From contig NZ_CP022889.1 in the NCBI RefSeq assembly GCF_002269345.1, forward strand, positions 2,460,501 through 2,524,500: a stretch of DNA of 64,000 bases, in the 5' to 3' direction. The position numbers and the translations under genes are program-made. Position 1 is the first letter of the stretch. Each line of letters starts with the position of its first letter. Source of the stretch: Tsuneonella mangrovi (GTDB lineage: Bacteria; Pseudomonadota; Alphaproteobacteria; Sphingomonadales; Sphingomonadaceae). The notes beneath the pieces are model-generated. The model did no database searches and was not told where the DNA came from. It saw only the letters and a list, made by a program, of their open reading frames with translations. Below, in pieces: positions 45,215 through 53,710 of this stretch.

Positions 45215-46129
45215 CTAGGCGGCGGCCATCGGCGCCGGCAGCAGTCGCTCGGTAGCGATGCGCTGCATCGCCTTCTGCAACTTCTCGAACGCGCGCACTT
45301 CGATCTGGCGAATGCGCTCGCGGCTGACGTCGTAGACCTGGCTCAATTCCTCCAGCGTCTGCGGGTTGTCCGTCAGGCGCCGTTCGGTGAGGATGTGCTT
45401 CTCGCGGTCGTTGAGGCTGTCCATAGCTTCCACCAGCATTTCGTGGCGGACGTGGGCTTCCTCGGCCTCTGCGGTGGTCTCGTCCTGCAGCGGGCGCTCG
45501 TCGGCCAGCCAGTCGAGCCATTCGCCCGAACCTTCCTCGCCATTACGCATCGCGACGTTGAGCGAACCGTCGCCGCCCATCATCATCCGCCGGTTCATAT
45601 TGACCACTTCCTGCTCGGGCACGCCGAGATCGGTCGCGATCTTCGTCACGTCGTCGGGATGCAGGTCGCTGTCCTCGTAAGCGTCGAGGTTCTTCTTCAT
45701 CCGGCGCAGGTTGAAGAACAGCTTCTTCTGTGCAGCGGTGGTGCCCATCTTCACGAGGCTCCAGCTGCGCAGGATGTATTCCTGGATGCTCGCCTTGATC
45801 CACCACATCGCGTAAGTCGCGAGGCGGAAACCGCGATCGGGCTCGAACTTCTTCACGCCCTGCATCAGGCCCACGTTGCCTTCGGAAATGAGGTCGCTCA
45901 CCGGCAGGCCATAACCGCGATAGCCCATTGCGATCTTCGCCACGAGCCGCAGGTGCGAGGTCACAAGCTGCGCAGCAGCTTCGGGATCCTGGTGCTCCTC
46001 GTACCGCTTGGCGAGCATGTATTCCTGCTCGGCGGTGAGGATCGGATATTTCTTGATCTCGGAGAGATAGCGATTGAGGCTCTGCTCACCGCCCAGTGCC
46101 GGGACCGTCAATGGTTTGGTCTTGCTCAC
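45215..46129 (-). CDS. rpoH: Heat-shock sigma factor RpoH (sigma-32)
   Basis: 304-residue alternative sigma factor for chaperone and protease genes. Region 2 is clear (LVAKIAMGYRGYGLPVSDLI, GLMQGVKKFEPDRGFRLATY, MWWIKASIQEYI), the RpoH box around QKKLFFNLRRMKK follows, and region 4 ends the protein (LEELSQVYDVSRERIRQIEV). It may control tig, clpP and clpX in this window. It has its own terminator and 124 bases of upstream space. Confidence 0.96.
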   Translation of the reverse strand: MSKTKPLTVPALGGEQSLNRYLSEIKKYPILTAEQEYMLAKRYEEHQDPEAAAQLVTSHLRLVAKIAMGYRGYGLPVSDLISEGNVGLMQGVKKFEPDRGFRLATYAMWWIKASIQEYILRSWSLVKMGTTAAQKKLFFNLRRMKKNLDAYEDSDLHPDDVTKIATDLGVPEQEVVNMNRRMMMGGDGSLNVAMRNGEEGSGEWLDWLADERPLQDETTAEAEEAHVRHEMLVEAMDSLNDREKHILTERRLTDNPQTLEELSQVYDVSRERIRQIEVRAFEKLQKAMQRIATERLLPAPMAAA

Positions 46130-46253
46130 TCTTTACCCTGACCTTTCTTGCGTCGCCCTCTGGTGTCGGACCCCTGATGGGCATCCGGCGGATGGGGCAC
46201 ACTCTCATCTATATAGGGACGTGCGCCTTGTTTTGCAGCGCATTTCGTCGATT

Positions 46254-47198
46254 TTAACGACCGAGTTCGTCGATCAGTTCCTGCATATCGGCCGGTAATT
46301 CGGCCTCGAACGCGATCCGGTTACTGCTGACCGGGTGGATAAATCCCAGATTCGCCGCGTGGAGTGCCTGGCGCTGGAAGCCCAACTTCTTGAGAACAGG
46401 GCGAATCTGCGTTGGTGTCCGGCCATATACAGGATCCCCCAATAGCGCATGGCCGATTGACGCAAGGTGAACCCGCACCTGGTGTGTACGCCCGGTTTCG
46501 AGCTTGCATTCGATCAGGGCGCTATTATTCATTTTTTTCAATGTTTTATAGTGCGTTATCGCGTGCTTCCCGCGCGAGGATTCCTTTGGGAGCACGGACA
46601 TTTTCTTGCGATTGGTGTCCGATCGGCCGAGCCGCCCGGAAATCGTGCCTTCGGCGGGGTTCGGGTGACCCCCGGCGACCGCAAGATAACGCCGTTCGAT
46701 CGAATGATCGGCGAACTGCTTTGCCAGTCCTTCGTGGGCGATGTCGCTCTTGGCGACAACCAGTAGGCCCGAGGTCTCCTTGTCGATTCTGTGGACGATT
46801 CCCGGCCGCGCGACCCCGCCGATGCCCGAAAGTTGCCCCGCACAGTGGTGCAGCAGCGCATTCACCAGCGTCCCGTCGGGATTGCCAGCCGCGGGGTGGA
46901 CCACCATCCCGGCAGCTTTGTTGACCACCACGAGGTGTTCGTCTTCGAATACGATATCGAGCGGGATATCCTGCGGCTGCGCAGCGAGCGGGGCGGGCGG
47001 AGGAACCGCGATCGAGAAATTTGCGCCTGCTGGGACCTTGGCCGAGGCGCTGGCTGCCGGCTGCCCATCGACCACAACTGCGCCGTCGGCGATAAGCGCC
47101 TTAACCCGCTCGCGCGAAAGCCCGCTCGATTCGGCCAGCACCTTATCTAGCCGGCCAGCCGAGGCGGTTTTGCCGGAGATGGAATTCGCGTCCCCCAT
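46254..47198 (-). CDS. rluD: 23S rRNA pseudouridine synthase RluD-type
   Basis: 314 residues. An N-terminal S4 RNA-binding domain (RLDKVLAESSGLSRERVKAL, about 16-75) is followed by the synthase domain with the catalytic Asp in HRIDKETSGLL and GRTHQVRVHLASIGH. RluD-family enzymes modify helix 69 of 23S rRNA. The start ATG at 47198 forms a CATG with a possible start of the divergent JAMM gene, so the two genes have almost no intergenic promoter space. Confidence 0.9.
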   Translation of the reverse strand: MGDANSISGKTASAGRLDKVLAESSGLSRERVKALIADGAVVVDGQPAASASAKVPAGANFSIAVPPPAPLAAQPQDIPLDIVFEDEHLVVVNKAAGMVVHPAAGNPDGTLVNALLHHCAGQLSGIGGVARPGIVHRIDKETSGLLVVAKSDIAHEGLAKQFADHSIERRYLAVAGGHPNPAEGTISGRLGRSDTNRKKMSVLPKESSRGKHAITHYKTLKKMNNSALIECKLETGRTHQVRVHLASIGHALLGDPVYGRTPTQIRPVLKKLGFQRQALHAANLGFIHPVSSNRIAFEAELPADMQELIDELGR

Positions 47199-47214
47199 GC
47201 TATGGACATGGGCG

Positions 47215-47607
47215 ATGCAGGTGGAACTCTCAAGTGCACTGATCGAAAGCTTGCTGGCCAAAGCCGCCGCGGCGCATCCGCGCGAATGCTGCGGGCTGCT
47301 GCTGGGTGAGGGCGAGCGGATCAAGCAGGTGGTGCCTGCCCCCAATGTCCACCCACATCCGGAAAGACATTTCGAGATCGATCCGCAGGCGCTGATCGAT
47401 GCGCATCGCGCCGAACGCACAGGCGGCGCGAAGGTGATCGGATATTACCACTCGCATCCTTCGGGCCCGCCCGAGCCGTCTGCCACCGATAGCGCGATGG
47501 CGGCGCACGACGGGCGGGTGTGGGCGATCGTGGGCGAGGGGCGGGTCGGGTGGTGGCGCGACGAGCCGGATGGTTTCGAACCGATCGACTTTCGCAACGC
47601 CGACTGA
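47215..47607 (+). CDS. JAMM/Mov34-type metallopeptidase
   Basis: 130 residues with the full JAMM zinc motif: Glu in HPRECCGLLLG (about 24) and HSHPSG with a downstream Asp (PSATDSAM). Bacterial short JAMM proteins act as isopeptidases, often in sulfur-carrier processing; the partner here is unknown. ATG 47215 is preferred; an in-frame ATG at 47197 would overlap the rluD start. Divergent from rluD by 16 bases. Confidence 0.85.
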   Translation: MQVELSSALIESLLAKAAAAHPRECCGLLLGEGERIKQVVPAPNVHPHPERHFEIDPQALIDAHRAERTGGAKVIGYYHSHPSGPPEPSATDSAMAAHDGRVWAIVGEGRVGWWRDEPDGFEPIDFRNAD

Positions 47608-47625
47608 CGCGATCAGACCTGCGGT

Positions 47626-48501
47626 TTAGCGGAACACGACCGTCCGCACGCCATTAAGGAATACCCGTCGCTCCGCAGTCCAGCTGACCGCACGTGCGAG
47701 CACGCGGGCTTCGATATCGCGGCCGATCCGCACGAGATCGCGTTCGGTCGCGCGGTGATCGACCCTTTCGACATCCTGTTCGATAATCGGACCTTCGTCG
47801 AGGTCGCTGGTGACGAAGTGCGCGGTCGCGCCGATCAGCTTTACCCCCTGCCGGTGCGCCTGGTGATACGGCTTGGCGCCTTTGAAGCTGGGCAGGAAGC
47901 TGTGGTGGATGTTGATGCACCTGCCTGCGAGCTGGTCGACCGTGGCGGGCGACAGCACCTGCATGTAACGGGCGAGCACGAGGTAATCCGCCTTGCATTC
48001 GCGGAAGAGCGACAGGACCTGCGCCTCTTGCGCTTCTCTACCTTCCGGGCCGATCGGCAGGTGGTGGAAGGCAATACCGTGCCATTCGGTAAGGTCGCGC
48101 AGGTCGGGATGGTTCGACACCACGCCGACGATCTCGACCGGCAGGTTGCCGGTGCGCCAGCGGTGCAGCAGGTCGTTGAGGCAATGGCTGCCCCTCGAAA
48201 CCGCGATCAGCAGCCGCGGTTTGTCCGCCGCCGGGACAAGCTCCCACGCCATGTCATATTGCTTCGCGACCGGTGCAAAGCCACTGCGCAGGTCTTCGAT
48301 CGATCCGGGGAAAGCAGCGCCTGCACCGGAAAATTCGACCCGCATGAAGAACCGGCCAAGCGCCAGGTCGGCATATTGCTGGCTGTCGAGGATGAAACCG
48401 TCGATGCCCGCCAGGTGCGCGGTCACGGCGGCAACGATGCCTACCTTGTCGCGGCACGACAGCGCGAGGATGTGCGAGGATTCAGCGTGCGGATTGCTCA
48501 T
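47626..48501 (-). CDS. purU: Formyltetrahydrofolate deformylase
   Basis: 291 residues. An N-terminal ACT domain (ILALSCRDKVGIVAAVTAHL) precedes a formyltransferase-like domain with the catalytic Asn-His-Asp set: NIHHSFLPSF, GATAHFVT and SDLDEGP. It releases formate from 10-formyl-THF and balances one-carbon pools. Length is typical. It converges with the JAMM gene. Confidence 0.95.
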   Translation of the reverse strand: MSNPHAESSHILALSCRDKVGIVAAVTAHLAGIDGFILDSQQYADLALGRFFMRVEFSGAGAAFPGSIEDLRSGFAPVAKQYDMAWELVPAADKPRLLIAVSRGSHCLNDLLHRWRTGNLPVEIVGVVSNHPDLRDLTEWHGIAFHHLPIGPEGREAQEAQVLSLFRECKADYLVLARYMQVLSPATVDQLAGRCINIHHSFLPSFKGAKPYHQAHRQGVKLIGATAHFVTSDLDEGPIIEQDVERVDHRATERDLVRIGRDIEARVLARAVSWTAERRVFLNGVRTVVFR

Positions 48502-48760
48502 GGTGGCGGCCTAGTCGCGGTCCGACCCGTCCGCCGCAACCAAGAAATTCTTCGCTGCGGTCTTTTCGCCGCCTCGACTGCCGGGGAGCGACGAGGTTCA
48601 GCGCATTTCCTACCTCGCTTCATCGCGCTAGGTTCACCCGCATGACCCCCTTCAGCGCCCGCTCTGTCGTGCTCCAAGCAAACCGCAGGTGGAACCGCTC
48701 GTTTTTTGGGCTAAGGACTGTGTTCCATGTGTTCCATCTTTCAGGAAACAGCGGCCTTTC

Positions 48761-49405
48761 ATGAACGATACTGATGCTCTCGACCTTGCCAGCTTGCTTT
48801 GTTCACGCCTGTGTCATGACCTGCTTTCGCCGGTCGGGGCGCTGACCAACGGGCTCGAGCTGCTGGCCGACGAGAAAGATCCCGAGATGCGCCAGCGCTG
48901 CCTCGAACTGCTCGAGCAGAGCGCGAAGACCAGCGCGGACAAGCTCAAGTTCTTCCGTCTGGCGTTCGGCGCTGCCGGGGGGTTCGGCGAATCGGTCCCG
49001 GTCGATGAAGCGAAGGCAGTGATCGATGCGCTGGTGAGCGGCGGCAAGGCGATCGAGGTCCGCTGGGCGCTGGCCGAAAAGGAAATGCCAAAAGGCGCGG
49101 TGAAGGTGCTGCTCAATTTCGCGCAGATCGGGATCGATGCGCTGGTGCGCGGAGGAACGCTCGATATCGGGGCGGAAAGTCGCGATGGCGCGAGCGAAAT
49201 CGTCGTGCGCGCGGCCGGCCAGCGGGTCGCGTTCGACGAAGCGATCGGCAAGGCGTTGTCGGGAGAGCTCGATGGCGGCGAGATCACCAGCCGCACTGCC
49301 GCGGCGCATATGCTCGCGCTGCTTGCCGACAAGGCCGGGGGTGGTTTGCAGTACGCACTGCACGACGACGCGCTGGTGCTCGGGGCGGTCCTGCCGGAAG
49401 GCTGA
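48761..49405 (+). CDS. chpT: Histidine phosphotransferase ChpT
   Basis: 214 residues. The phospho-acceptor His19 is in SRLCHDLLSPVGALTNGLEL, followed by a degenerate GHKL-type domain, the signature of alphaproteobacterial ChpT. It relays phosphate from CckA to CtrA and CpdR, controlling cell cycle and motility. ATG 48761 has AGGAAA upstream. The stop overlaps the start of the amidase gene (TGATG). A tandem pair of TGTTCCATG-like words lies at 48721-48738 in the leader. Confidence 0.9.
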   Translation: MNDTDALDLASLLCSRLCHDLLSPVGALTNGLELLADEKDPEMRQRCLELLEQSAKTSADKLKFFRLAFGAAGGFGESVPVDEAKAVIDALVSGGKAIEVRWALAEKEMPKGAVKVLLNFAQIGIDALVRGGTLDIGAESRDGASEIVVRAAGQRVAFDEAIGKALSGELDGGEITSRTAAAHMLALLADKAGGGLQYALHDDALVLGAVLPEG

Positions 49406-50112
49406 TGGCCGACGAGCTGGTCCATCGCGAAGAGCCTTCGCCTAACCGCAATCCGCGCAAGGCTCCGATCTCGATGGTCGTGCTGCATTATACCGAGATG
49501 GAAAGCGCCGACGCAGCGATGGCGCGGCTATGCGATCCGGCTGCCGAGGTCAGCGCACATTACCTGATCAGCGAAGCGGGCGAAGTGACCCGGCTGGTCC
49601 CCGAAGCCGAGCGCGCGTGGCACGCCGGACTTTCCTACTGGCGCGGAGTGCGCGACGTGAATTCCGCGAGCGTCGGCATCGAGCTCGACCATCCGGGGCA
49701 TGGGCTGGGCTATCGCGACTTCAGCGATGCGCAGATCGATGCGCTGATCCCGCTGCTGGCGCGGATAACCGGGACATACGATATCCCGCGCGCCAATGTC
49801 GTCGGCCATTCGGACGTTGCCCCGGCGCGCAAGACCGATCCGGGCGAACTGTTCCCGTGGGATCGCCTCGCCGAATACGGACTTTGCCTGCCGCGCCCCG
49901 CAAAGCTCGAAACCGGCGATCCATTCGACAACGATGCCGCGTTCTACCTCGCGCTCGAGCGGTTCGGGTACGACATCACCGATGGGCACAAGGCGGTCGA
50001 GGCGTTCCAGCGCCGCTGGCGGCCCGAGCGGATCGACGGGATCGTCGATGGCCAGCTCCGCGCGATCCTGTTCCAGTTGTTGCTTGATCGCGATCGCGGG
50101 CTGGCCCGGTAG
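49405..50112 (+). CDS. N-acetylmuramoyl-L-alanine amidase (AmpD/AmiD type)
   Basis: 235 residues. The amidase_2 zinc site is visible (VVLHYTEM, SASVGIELDH, GHSDVAPARKTDPGE), followed by a C-terminal peptidoglycan-binding-like helical region (YDITDGHKAVEAFQRRW). No signal peptide is seen, so it may act in the cytoplasm on recycled muropeptides, as AmpD does, or be exported another way. It is translationally coupled to chpT. Confidence 0.9.
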   Translation: MADELVHREEPSPNRNPRKAPISMVVLHYTEMESADAAMARLCDPAAEVSAHYLISEAGEVTRLVPEAERAWHAGLSYWRGVRDVNSASVGIELDHPGHGLGYRDFSDAQIDALIPLLARITGTYDIPRANVVGHSDVAPARKTDPGELFPWDRLAEYGLCLPRPAKLETGDPFDNDAAFYLALERFGYDITDGHKAVEAFQRRWRPERIDGIVDGQLRAILFQLLLDRDRGLAR

Positions 50113-50117
50113 CAAAC

Positions 50118-50131
50118 CTGACGCAGGTCAA
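50118..50131. promoter_or_regulatory. Candidate FNR/CRP-type operator
   Basis: CTGACGCAGGTCAA holds TGA-N6-TCA half-sites inside the larger inverted repeat ACCTG-ACG-CAGGT. It lies 58 bases before the start of the AhpD-like gene, a plausible activator or repressor position. The assignment is by eye. Confidence 0.4.
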
Positions 50132-50189
50132 TGCCACGGGTCGGCCCGCACGATAGGGCTGGCAAAATATAGAATGCAGAGGTGAACGA

Positions 50190-50555
50190 ATGTCGCATAC
50201 CGAATTCAAGGATTGGCCCGCGATGGCCGCTAACCTGATCCCCGCGATCAAGGAGCTGCACAAGGGTGCACCGGGGGTGATGAAGGCGTTCCGCGAAATG
50301 GGGGCTGCAGCCCACGAAGGCGGTGCTCTCGACGCCAAGACGAAGGAACTGATGGCGCTGGCGATCGCGGTTGCGACCCGCTGCGACCCGTGCATCACCT
50401 ATCACGTCGAGGGCGCACGCAAGCACGGCGCGAACCGGGCCGAGATCGCCGAAACGATGGGGATGGCGGTCTACATGGGGGCCGGCCCCAGCGCGATGTA
50501 TGCAGCGCAAGCGCTGGAGGCATACGACCAGTATGCCGACAAGGCCGCTGGCTGA
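50190..50555 (+). CDS. Carboxymuconolactone decarboxylase family (AhpD-like) protein
   Basis: 121 residues with the AhpD-type motif CDPCITYHVEGARKHG (CxxC followed by His). Family members are peroxidase-like or decarboxylases; the CxxC suggests a redox role. It carries no signal peptide. A candidate FNR-type operator precedes it, which would fit control by oxygen or redox state. Confidence 0.88.
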   Translation: MSHTEFKDWPAMAANLIPAIKELHKGAPGVMKAFREMGAAAHEGGALDAKTKELMALAIAVATRCDPCITYHVEGARKHGANRAEIAETMGMAVYMGAGPSAMYAAQALEAYDQYADKAAG

Positions 50556-50604
50556 ATCGCGCCTATGCTTTCCTAACCGTCGATCAATCCCTATATGCGC
50601 CCAT

Positions 50605-51024
50605 GCCAGGGGGCCGGGCAGCCGCGTGCGAGGTAACTCGTTCGAGGAAAGTCCGGGCTCCACGAAGCAAGGGTGGCGGGTAACGCCCGCCGCGCCCCGG
50701 ACTCGATCCGGGGGCAGGGAAAGTGCCACAGAGAGTATACCGCCGATGGCGCCTAAAGCGCACAGGCAAGGGTGAAAGGGTGCGGTAAAAGCGCACCGGG
50801 GGGCCGGTAACGGTCTCCGCATGGCAAACCCCACCCGGAGCAAGGCCGAATAGGGGCGGCGCGCTCCCGCGAAAGCGGGGGCAGGTCTGTTTCGGACCCG
50901 ACCGCCCGGGTTGGCTGCTTGAGCGCACGGAGCAATCCGTCGCCGAGATGAATGGCTGCCCCCGCGGCGCAGGTCGGCAACGAAACCGGCTGCGGGACAG
51001 AACCCGGCTTACAGGCCCCCTGGC
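50605..51024 (+). ncRNA. rnpB: RNase P RNA, class A
   Basis: About 420 bases with the conserved elements in order: GCCAGGGGGCC at the 5' end pairing with GGCCCCCTGGC at the 3' end (P1), GAGGAAAGTCCGGGCTCC, ACAGAGAGTATACCGCC, AGGGTGAAAGGGTGCGGTAA, GATGAATGGCTGCC and ACAGAACCCGGCTTAC. This is the catalytic RNA of RNase P that trims tRNA 5' ends. The end points were taken from the P1 helix. ORFs over this region are shadows. Confidence 0.97.
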
Positions 51025-51036
51025 ACTTTGAACGGA

Positions 51037-51843
51037 TCAGGCAAGCGCGGCAGTCTCGATCGTGATCGCCCCGTCATCACCGGCGACCGCCTGGATCGTG
51101 TGGCGGTTCTCGCCTTCGAGAACGAGCGCGGTCAGACGTCCATAGCGGTATGCCCCGGTGTCGACCCCGATCCGGTTGCTGCGCGCATCGACGTCGGGGC
51201 TGATCGTGTGGCCGTGAACGACGACGTGTTCGTGTGGAGCATCGTATTCGATGAACTGCTCGCGGATCCACAGCAGGTGGTGACGTTGCTGCTCTTCGAG
51301 CGGCACGTTCGGAGCGACCCCTGCGTGGACGAACAGGTAGTCGCCGGCGATGTGGTAGTCCTGGAAGCTTTCGAGGAACGCGCGATCTTCTGCCGGGACC
51401 ACTTGGTTCATGATTGCTTGCAGTTCGTCCAGCGTCGCTTCGTCGTAAGTCGATCGTTCGACCCCGTAGCTCAGCACCGTGTCGCGCCCGCCGTGTCGCA
51501 GGAAATGGCGGAGCATCCCGGTATCCTCGAACGCAGCGAGGAACATCTCCTCGTGGTTGCCCGCGAGAATGGTCGTCTTGCGCTCGGCCTGGAGCTTGCG
51601 TGCTCGCGCAACGACTCCGGCGCTGTCCGGGCCGCGGTCGACCAGGTCGCCGAGCAGCACGACCTGGGAGTGCGCCGGCTCGCGCGCCGCATCGTCGGCA
51701 GCAATCGCCTCAAGCAGTGCGTCGAACAGCGCCAGTTCGCCGTGGACATCGCCGATCGCATAATAGCGCTCGCCCGCCGGTACCCGCGCCAACGGAGCAG
51801 GCGGCGGCTCGGAGCGGAACAGTCGGCGAAGGGGTGCAAGCAT
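51037..51843 (-). CDS. PPP-family metallophosphatase
   Basis: 268 residues with the PPP signatures GDVHG (about 32), GDLVDRGPDS (about 66) and GNHEEMF (about 97), and later VHGHT. Enzymes of this type are serine/threonine protein phosphatases or diadenosine tetraphosphatases related to ApaH. The short, basic N-terminus may associate with the membrane weakly. It converges with rnpB. Confidence 0.88.
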   Translation of the reverse strand: MLAPLRRLFRSEPPPAPLARVPAGERYYAIGDVHGELALFDALLEAIAADDAAREPAHSQVVLLGDLVDRGPDSAGVVARARKLQAERKTTILAGNHEEMFLAAFEDTGMLRHFLRHGGRDTVLSYGVERSTYDEATLDELQAIMNQVVPAEDRAFLESFQDYHIAGDYLFVHAGVAPNVPLEEQQRHHLLWIREQFIEYDAPHEHVVVHGHTISPDVDARSNRIGVDTGAYRYGRLTALVLEGENRHTIQAVAGDDGAITIETAALA

Positions 51844-52125
51844 TCCAGTCGGCCCAAGATTGATGGCTGCGCAATTTCGCGCGTGGAGCGCGGCATAGGG
51901 GACAGGATATTGGCCCGCAATGCCTGAACCCCGGTTGAGCGGACCAACTGATGCTCAAAATCAACACCTATGCCAGCTTTATGACGCAGTATGACATTTA
52001 TCTTGTGCAATGCAGCACGCGGCGGCACATTCATTGCGCATTTGCCGTAGCGCCGCGCACACAAACGACGCGGAGCACGGTGGATACGCAGGCAGGGACG
52101 AGGCACAAACTTAAAGGAGTTTGCC

Positions 52126-53088
52126 ATGCTCACGTCCATTCGCGGCCTAGCCGCAGCTACTATTCTTTCCACTTCCGCATTCCTCGCCACGCCCGCCTTG
52201 GCGAACGATGGCGGCCAAGCACTGGTCGACACGACGTCGGCTGATGCCGCGCCGCAAACCGAGGCTTCAATCGTCCCGGTGACCGTTGCGGGCAACACGA
52301 TCGACATCGCAGCGCTCGATTCGACTCCTGCCGTCGAAGCTCCGGCTGCAACCAGCGGCCCGATCATGCGCACCAGCCAACCGGTCGATGAAGCCAACCT
52401 CGCCGGTGGCAGCGGCCTGACCGTGTCGGGCAGCGTTACCCTGGTGACCGACTATCGCTTCCGCGGTGTGTCGCTTTCGGGCGGCGATCCGGCGATCCAG
52501 GGCGGCATCACCATCACCCATGACAGCGGCCTGTACATCGGCACGTGGTCGTCCTCGATCGCTGGCGGCGCGGCCTACGGCGAGCAGGAGCTCGACCTGT
52601 TCGGCGGTTGGAGCGGCGGCATCACCGATGGCTTCAGCCTCGATGTCGGTCTGCTCTACTACGTCTACCCGACTAACGACACCGGGTTCGACGTCGACTA
52701 CTGGGAGCCTTATGCGACGGTCAGCACCACGCTTGGTCCGGTCGATTTCTCGCTCGGCGTGAACTACGCGTGGGATCAGAGCTCGCTTGGTAACGACAAC
52801 AACTTCTACGTCCACGGCGAACTGGGAACTTCGATCCCGAACACACCGATCTCGCTCTCGGCGCACCTCGGTTATACCGACGGCGCGCTGGCTGCCGACT
52901 TTGTCAGCGGATTGAGCACCAGTCGCAGCTCGTGGGACTGGTCGGTGGGCGCAAGCGCCACCGTCCTCAGCAAGCTCGAAATCGGTGTGTCGTACATTGG
53001 CGTCGAAGCGCCGGCGGTGAAAGCCGCAGGTCTCGACAACGGCTTCACCAACGGAACAGTGGTCGGAACTCTCGGCCTCAGTTTCTGA
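52126..53088 (+). CDS. TorF-family putative outer-membrane porin
   Basis: 320 residues. A signal peptide ends at PALAND, an Ala/Thr-rich linker of about 75 residues follows, then the TorF core (GSVTLVTDYRFRGVSLSGGD through DLFGGWSGG) of amphipathic strands and a C-terminal Phe (LGLSF). These are beta-barrels of the outer membrane common in alphaproteobacteria. AAAGGAG precedes the ATG and a strong terminator follows, which suggests a well-expressed gene. Confidence 0.9.
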   Translation: MLTSIRGLAAATILSTSAFLATPALANDGGQALVDTTSADAAPQTEASIVPVTVAGNTIDIAALDSTPAVEAPAATSGPIMRTSQPVDEANLAGGSGLTVSGSVTLVTDYRFRGVSLSGGDPAIQGGITITHDSGLYIGTWSSSIAGGAAYGEQELDLFGGWSGGITDGFSLDVGLLYYVYPTNDTGFDVDYWEPYATVSTTLGPVDFSLGVNYAWDQSSLGNDNNFYVHGELGTSIPNTPISLSAHLGYTDGALAADFVSGLSTSRSSWDWSVGASATVLSKLEIGVSYIGVEAPAVKAAGLDNGFTNGTVVGTLGLSF

Positions 53089-53116
53089 GTCCGGCCGCAC
53101 CGTTACAACGGGGGGA

Positions 53117-53147
53117 ACGGGGGGCCATTGCGCCCCCCGTATTTTGT
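53117..53147 (+). terminator. Rho-independent terminator after the TorF porin
   Basis: ACGGGGGG (53117-53124) pairs with CCCCCCGT (53133-53140) around CCATTGCG, followed by ATTTTG. It lies 28 bases after the stop codon. Confidence 0.9.
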
Positions 53148-53208
53148 TTGGGGTCTTGTGTTTGACCGCCTCCCGCTGCGATGAGGGCGGCTAATACGGA
53201 GACAACCG

Positions 53209-53646
53209 ATGGTCAAATACCTGCATTCGATGATTCGCGTGACCGATCCCGACGCGACGGTGGCGTTCTTCAACCTGATCGGCTTGCAGGAAGTGCGCCG
53301 GTTCGAGGTCGAGGCCGGGCGTTTTACCCTCATCTTCCTTGCCGCTCCCGGGCAGGAAGGGGTGGCCGAGGTCGAGTTGACCTACAACTGGCCCCCGGAA
53401 GACGGGTCGGGCGGCGAAGACTACGATGGTGGGCGCAACTTCGGGCACCTCGCCTACCGCGTCGATGACATTTACGAGACCTGCCAGCGGCTTGCCGATG
53501 CAGGCCACACCATTCACCGGCCGCCGCGTGACGGGCACATGGCGTTCGTGAAATCGCCTGACGGCATTTCGATCGAGCTCCTCCAGGAAGGCAACCTGCC
53601 GCCGAAGGAGCCATGGGCGAGCATGGAAAACACCGGAAGCTGGTGA
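53209..53646 (+). CDS. Glyoxalase I / VOC-fold protein
   Basis: 145 residues with the four metal ligands expected of lactoylglutathione lyase: His6 (YLHSMIRV), a Glu in VAEVELTYNW, a His in NFGHLAYRV and a Glu in ISIELLQEG. It converts the methylglyoxal-glutathione adduct. The length and ligands fit gloA, but other VOC enzymes share the fold, so the symbol is left out. Confidence 0.88.
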   Translation: MVKYLHSMIRVTDPDATVAFFNLIGLQEVRRFEVEAGRFTLIFLAAPGQEGVAEVELTYNWPPEDGSGGEDYDGGRNFGHLAYRVDDIYETCQRLADAGHTIHRPPRDGHMAFVKSPDGISIELLQEGNLPPKEPWASMENTGSW

Positions 53647-53710
53647 CGAAGCGCCGGACGCGCTCCGGTTCCGCTGGCCAAGATCGGGCGAATTTGCGAA
53701 GGGCGCGGCC

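Noticed and set aside
45062-46141. 359-codon plus-strand ORF
   Set aside because: It is opposite rpoH, which has unmistakable sigma-32 motifs.
50605-51024. Protein ORFs on both strands over rnpB
   Set aside because: The region matches the RNase P RNA conserved elements throughout, so the ORFs are incidental.
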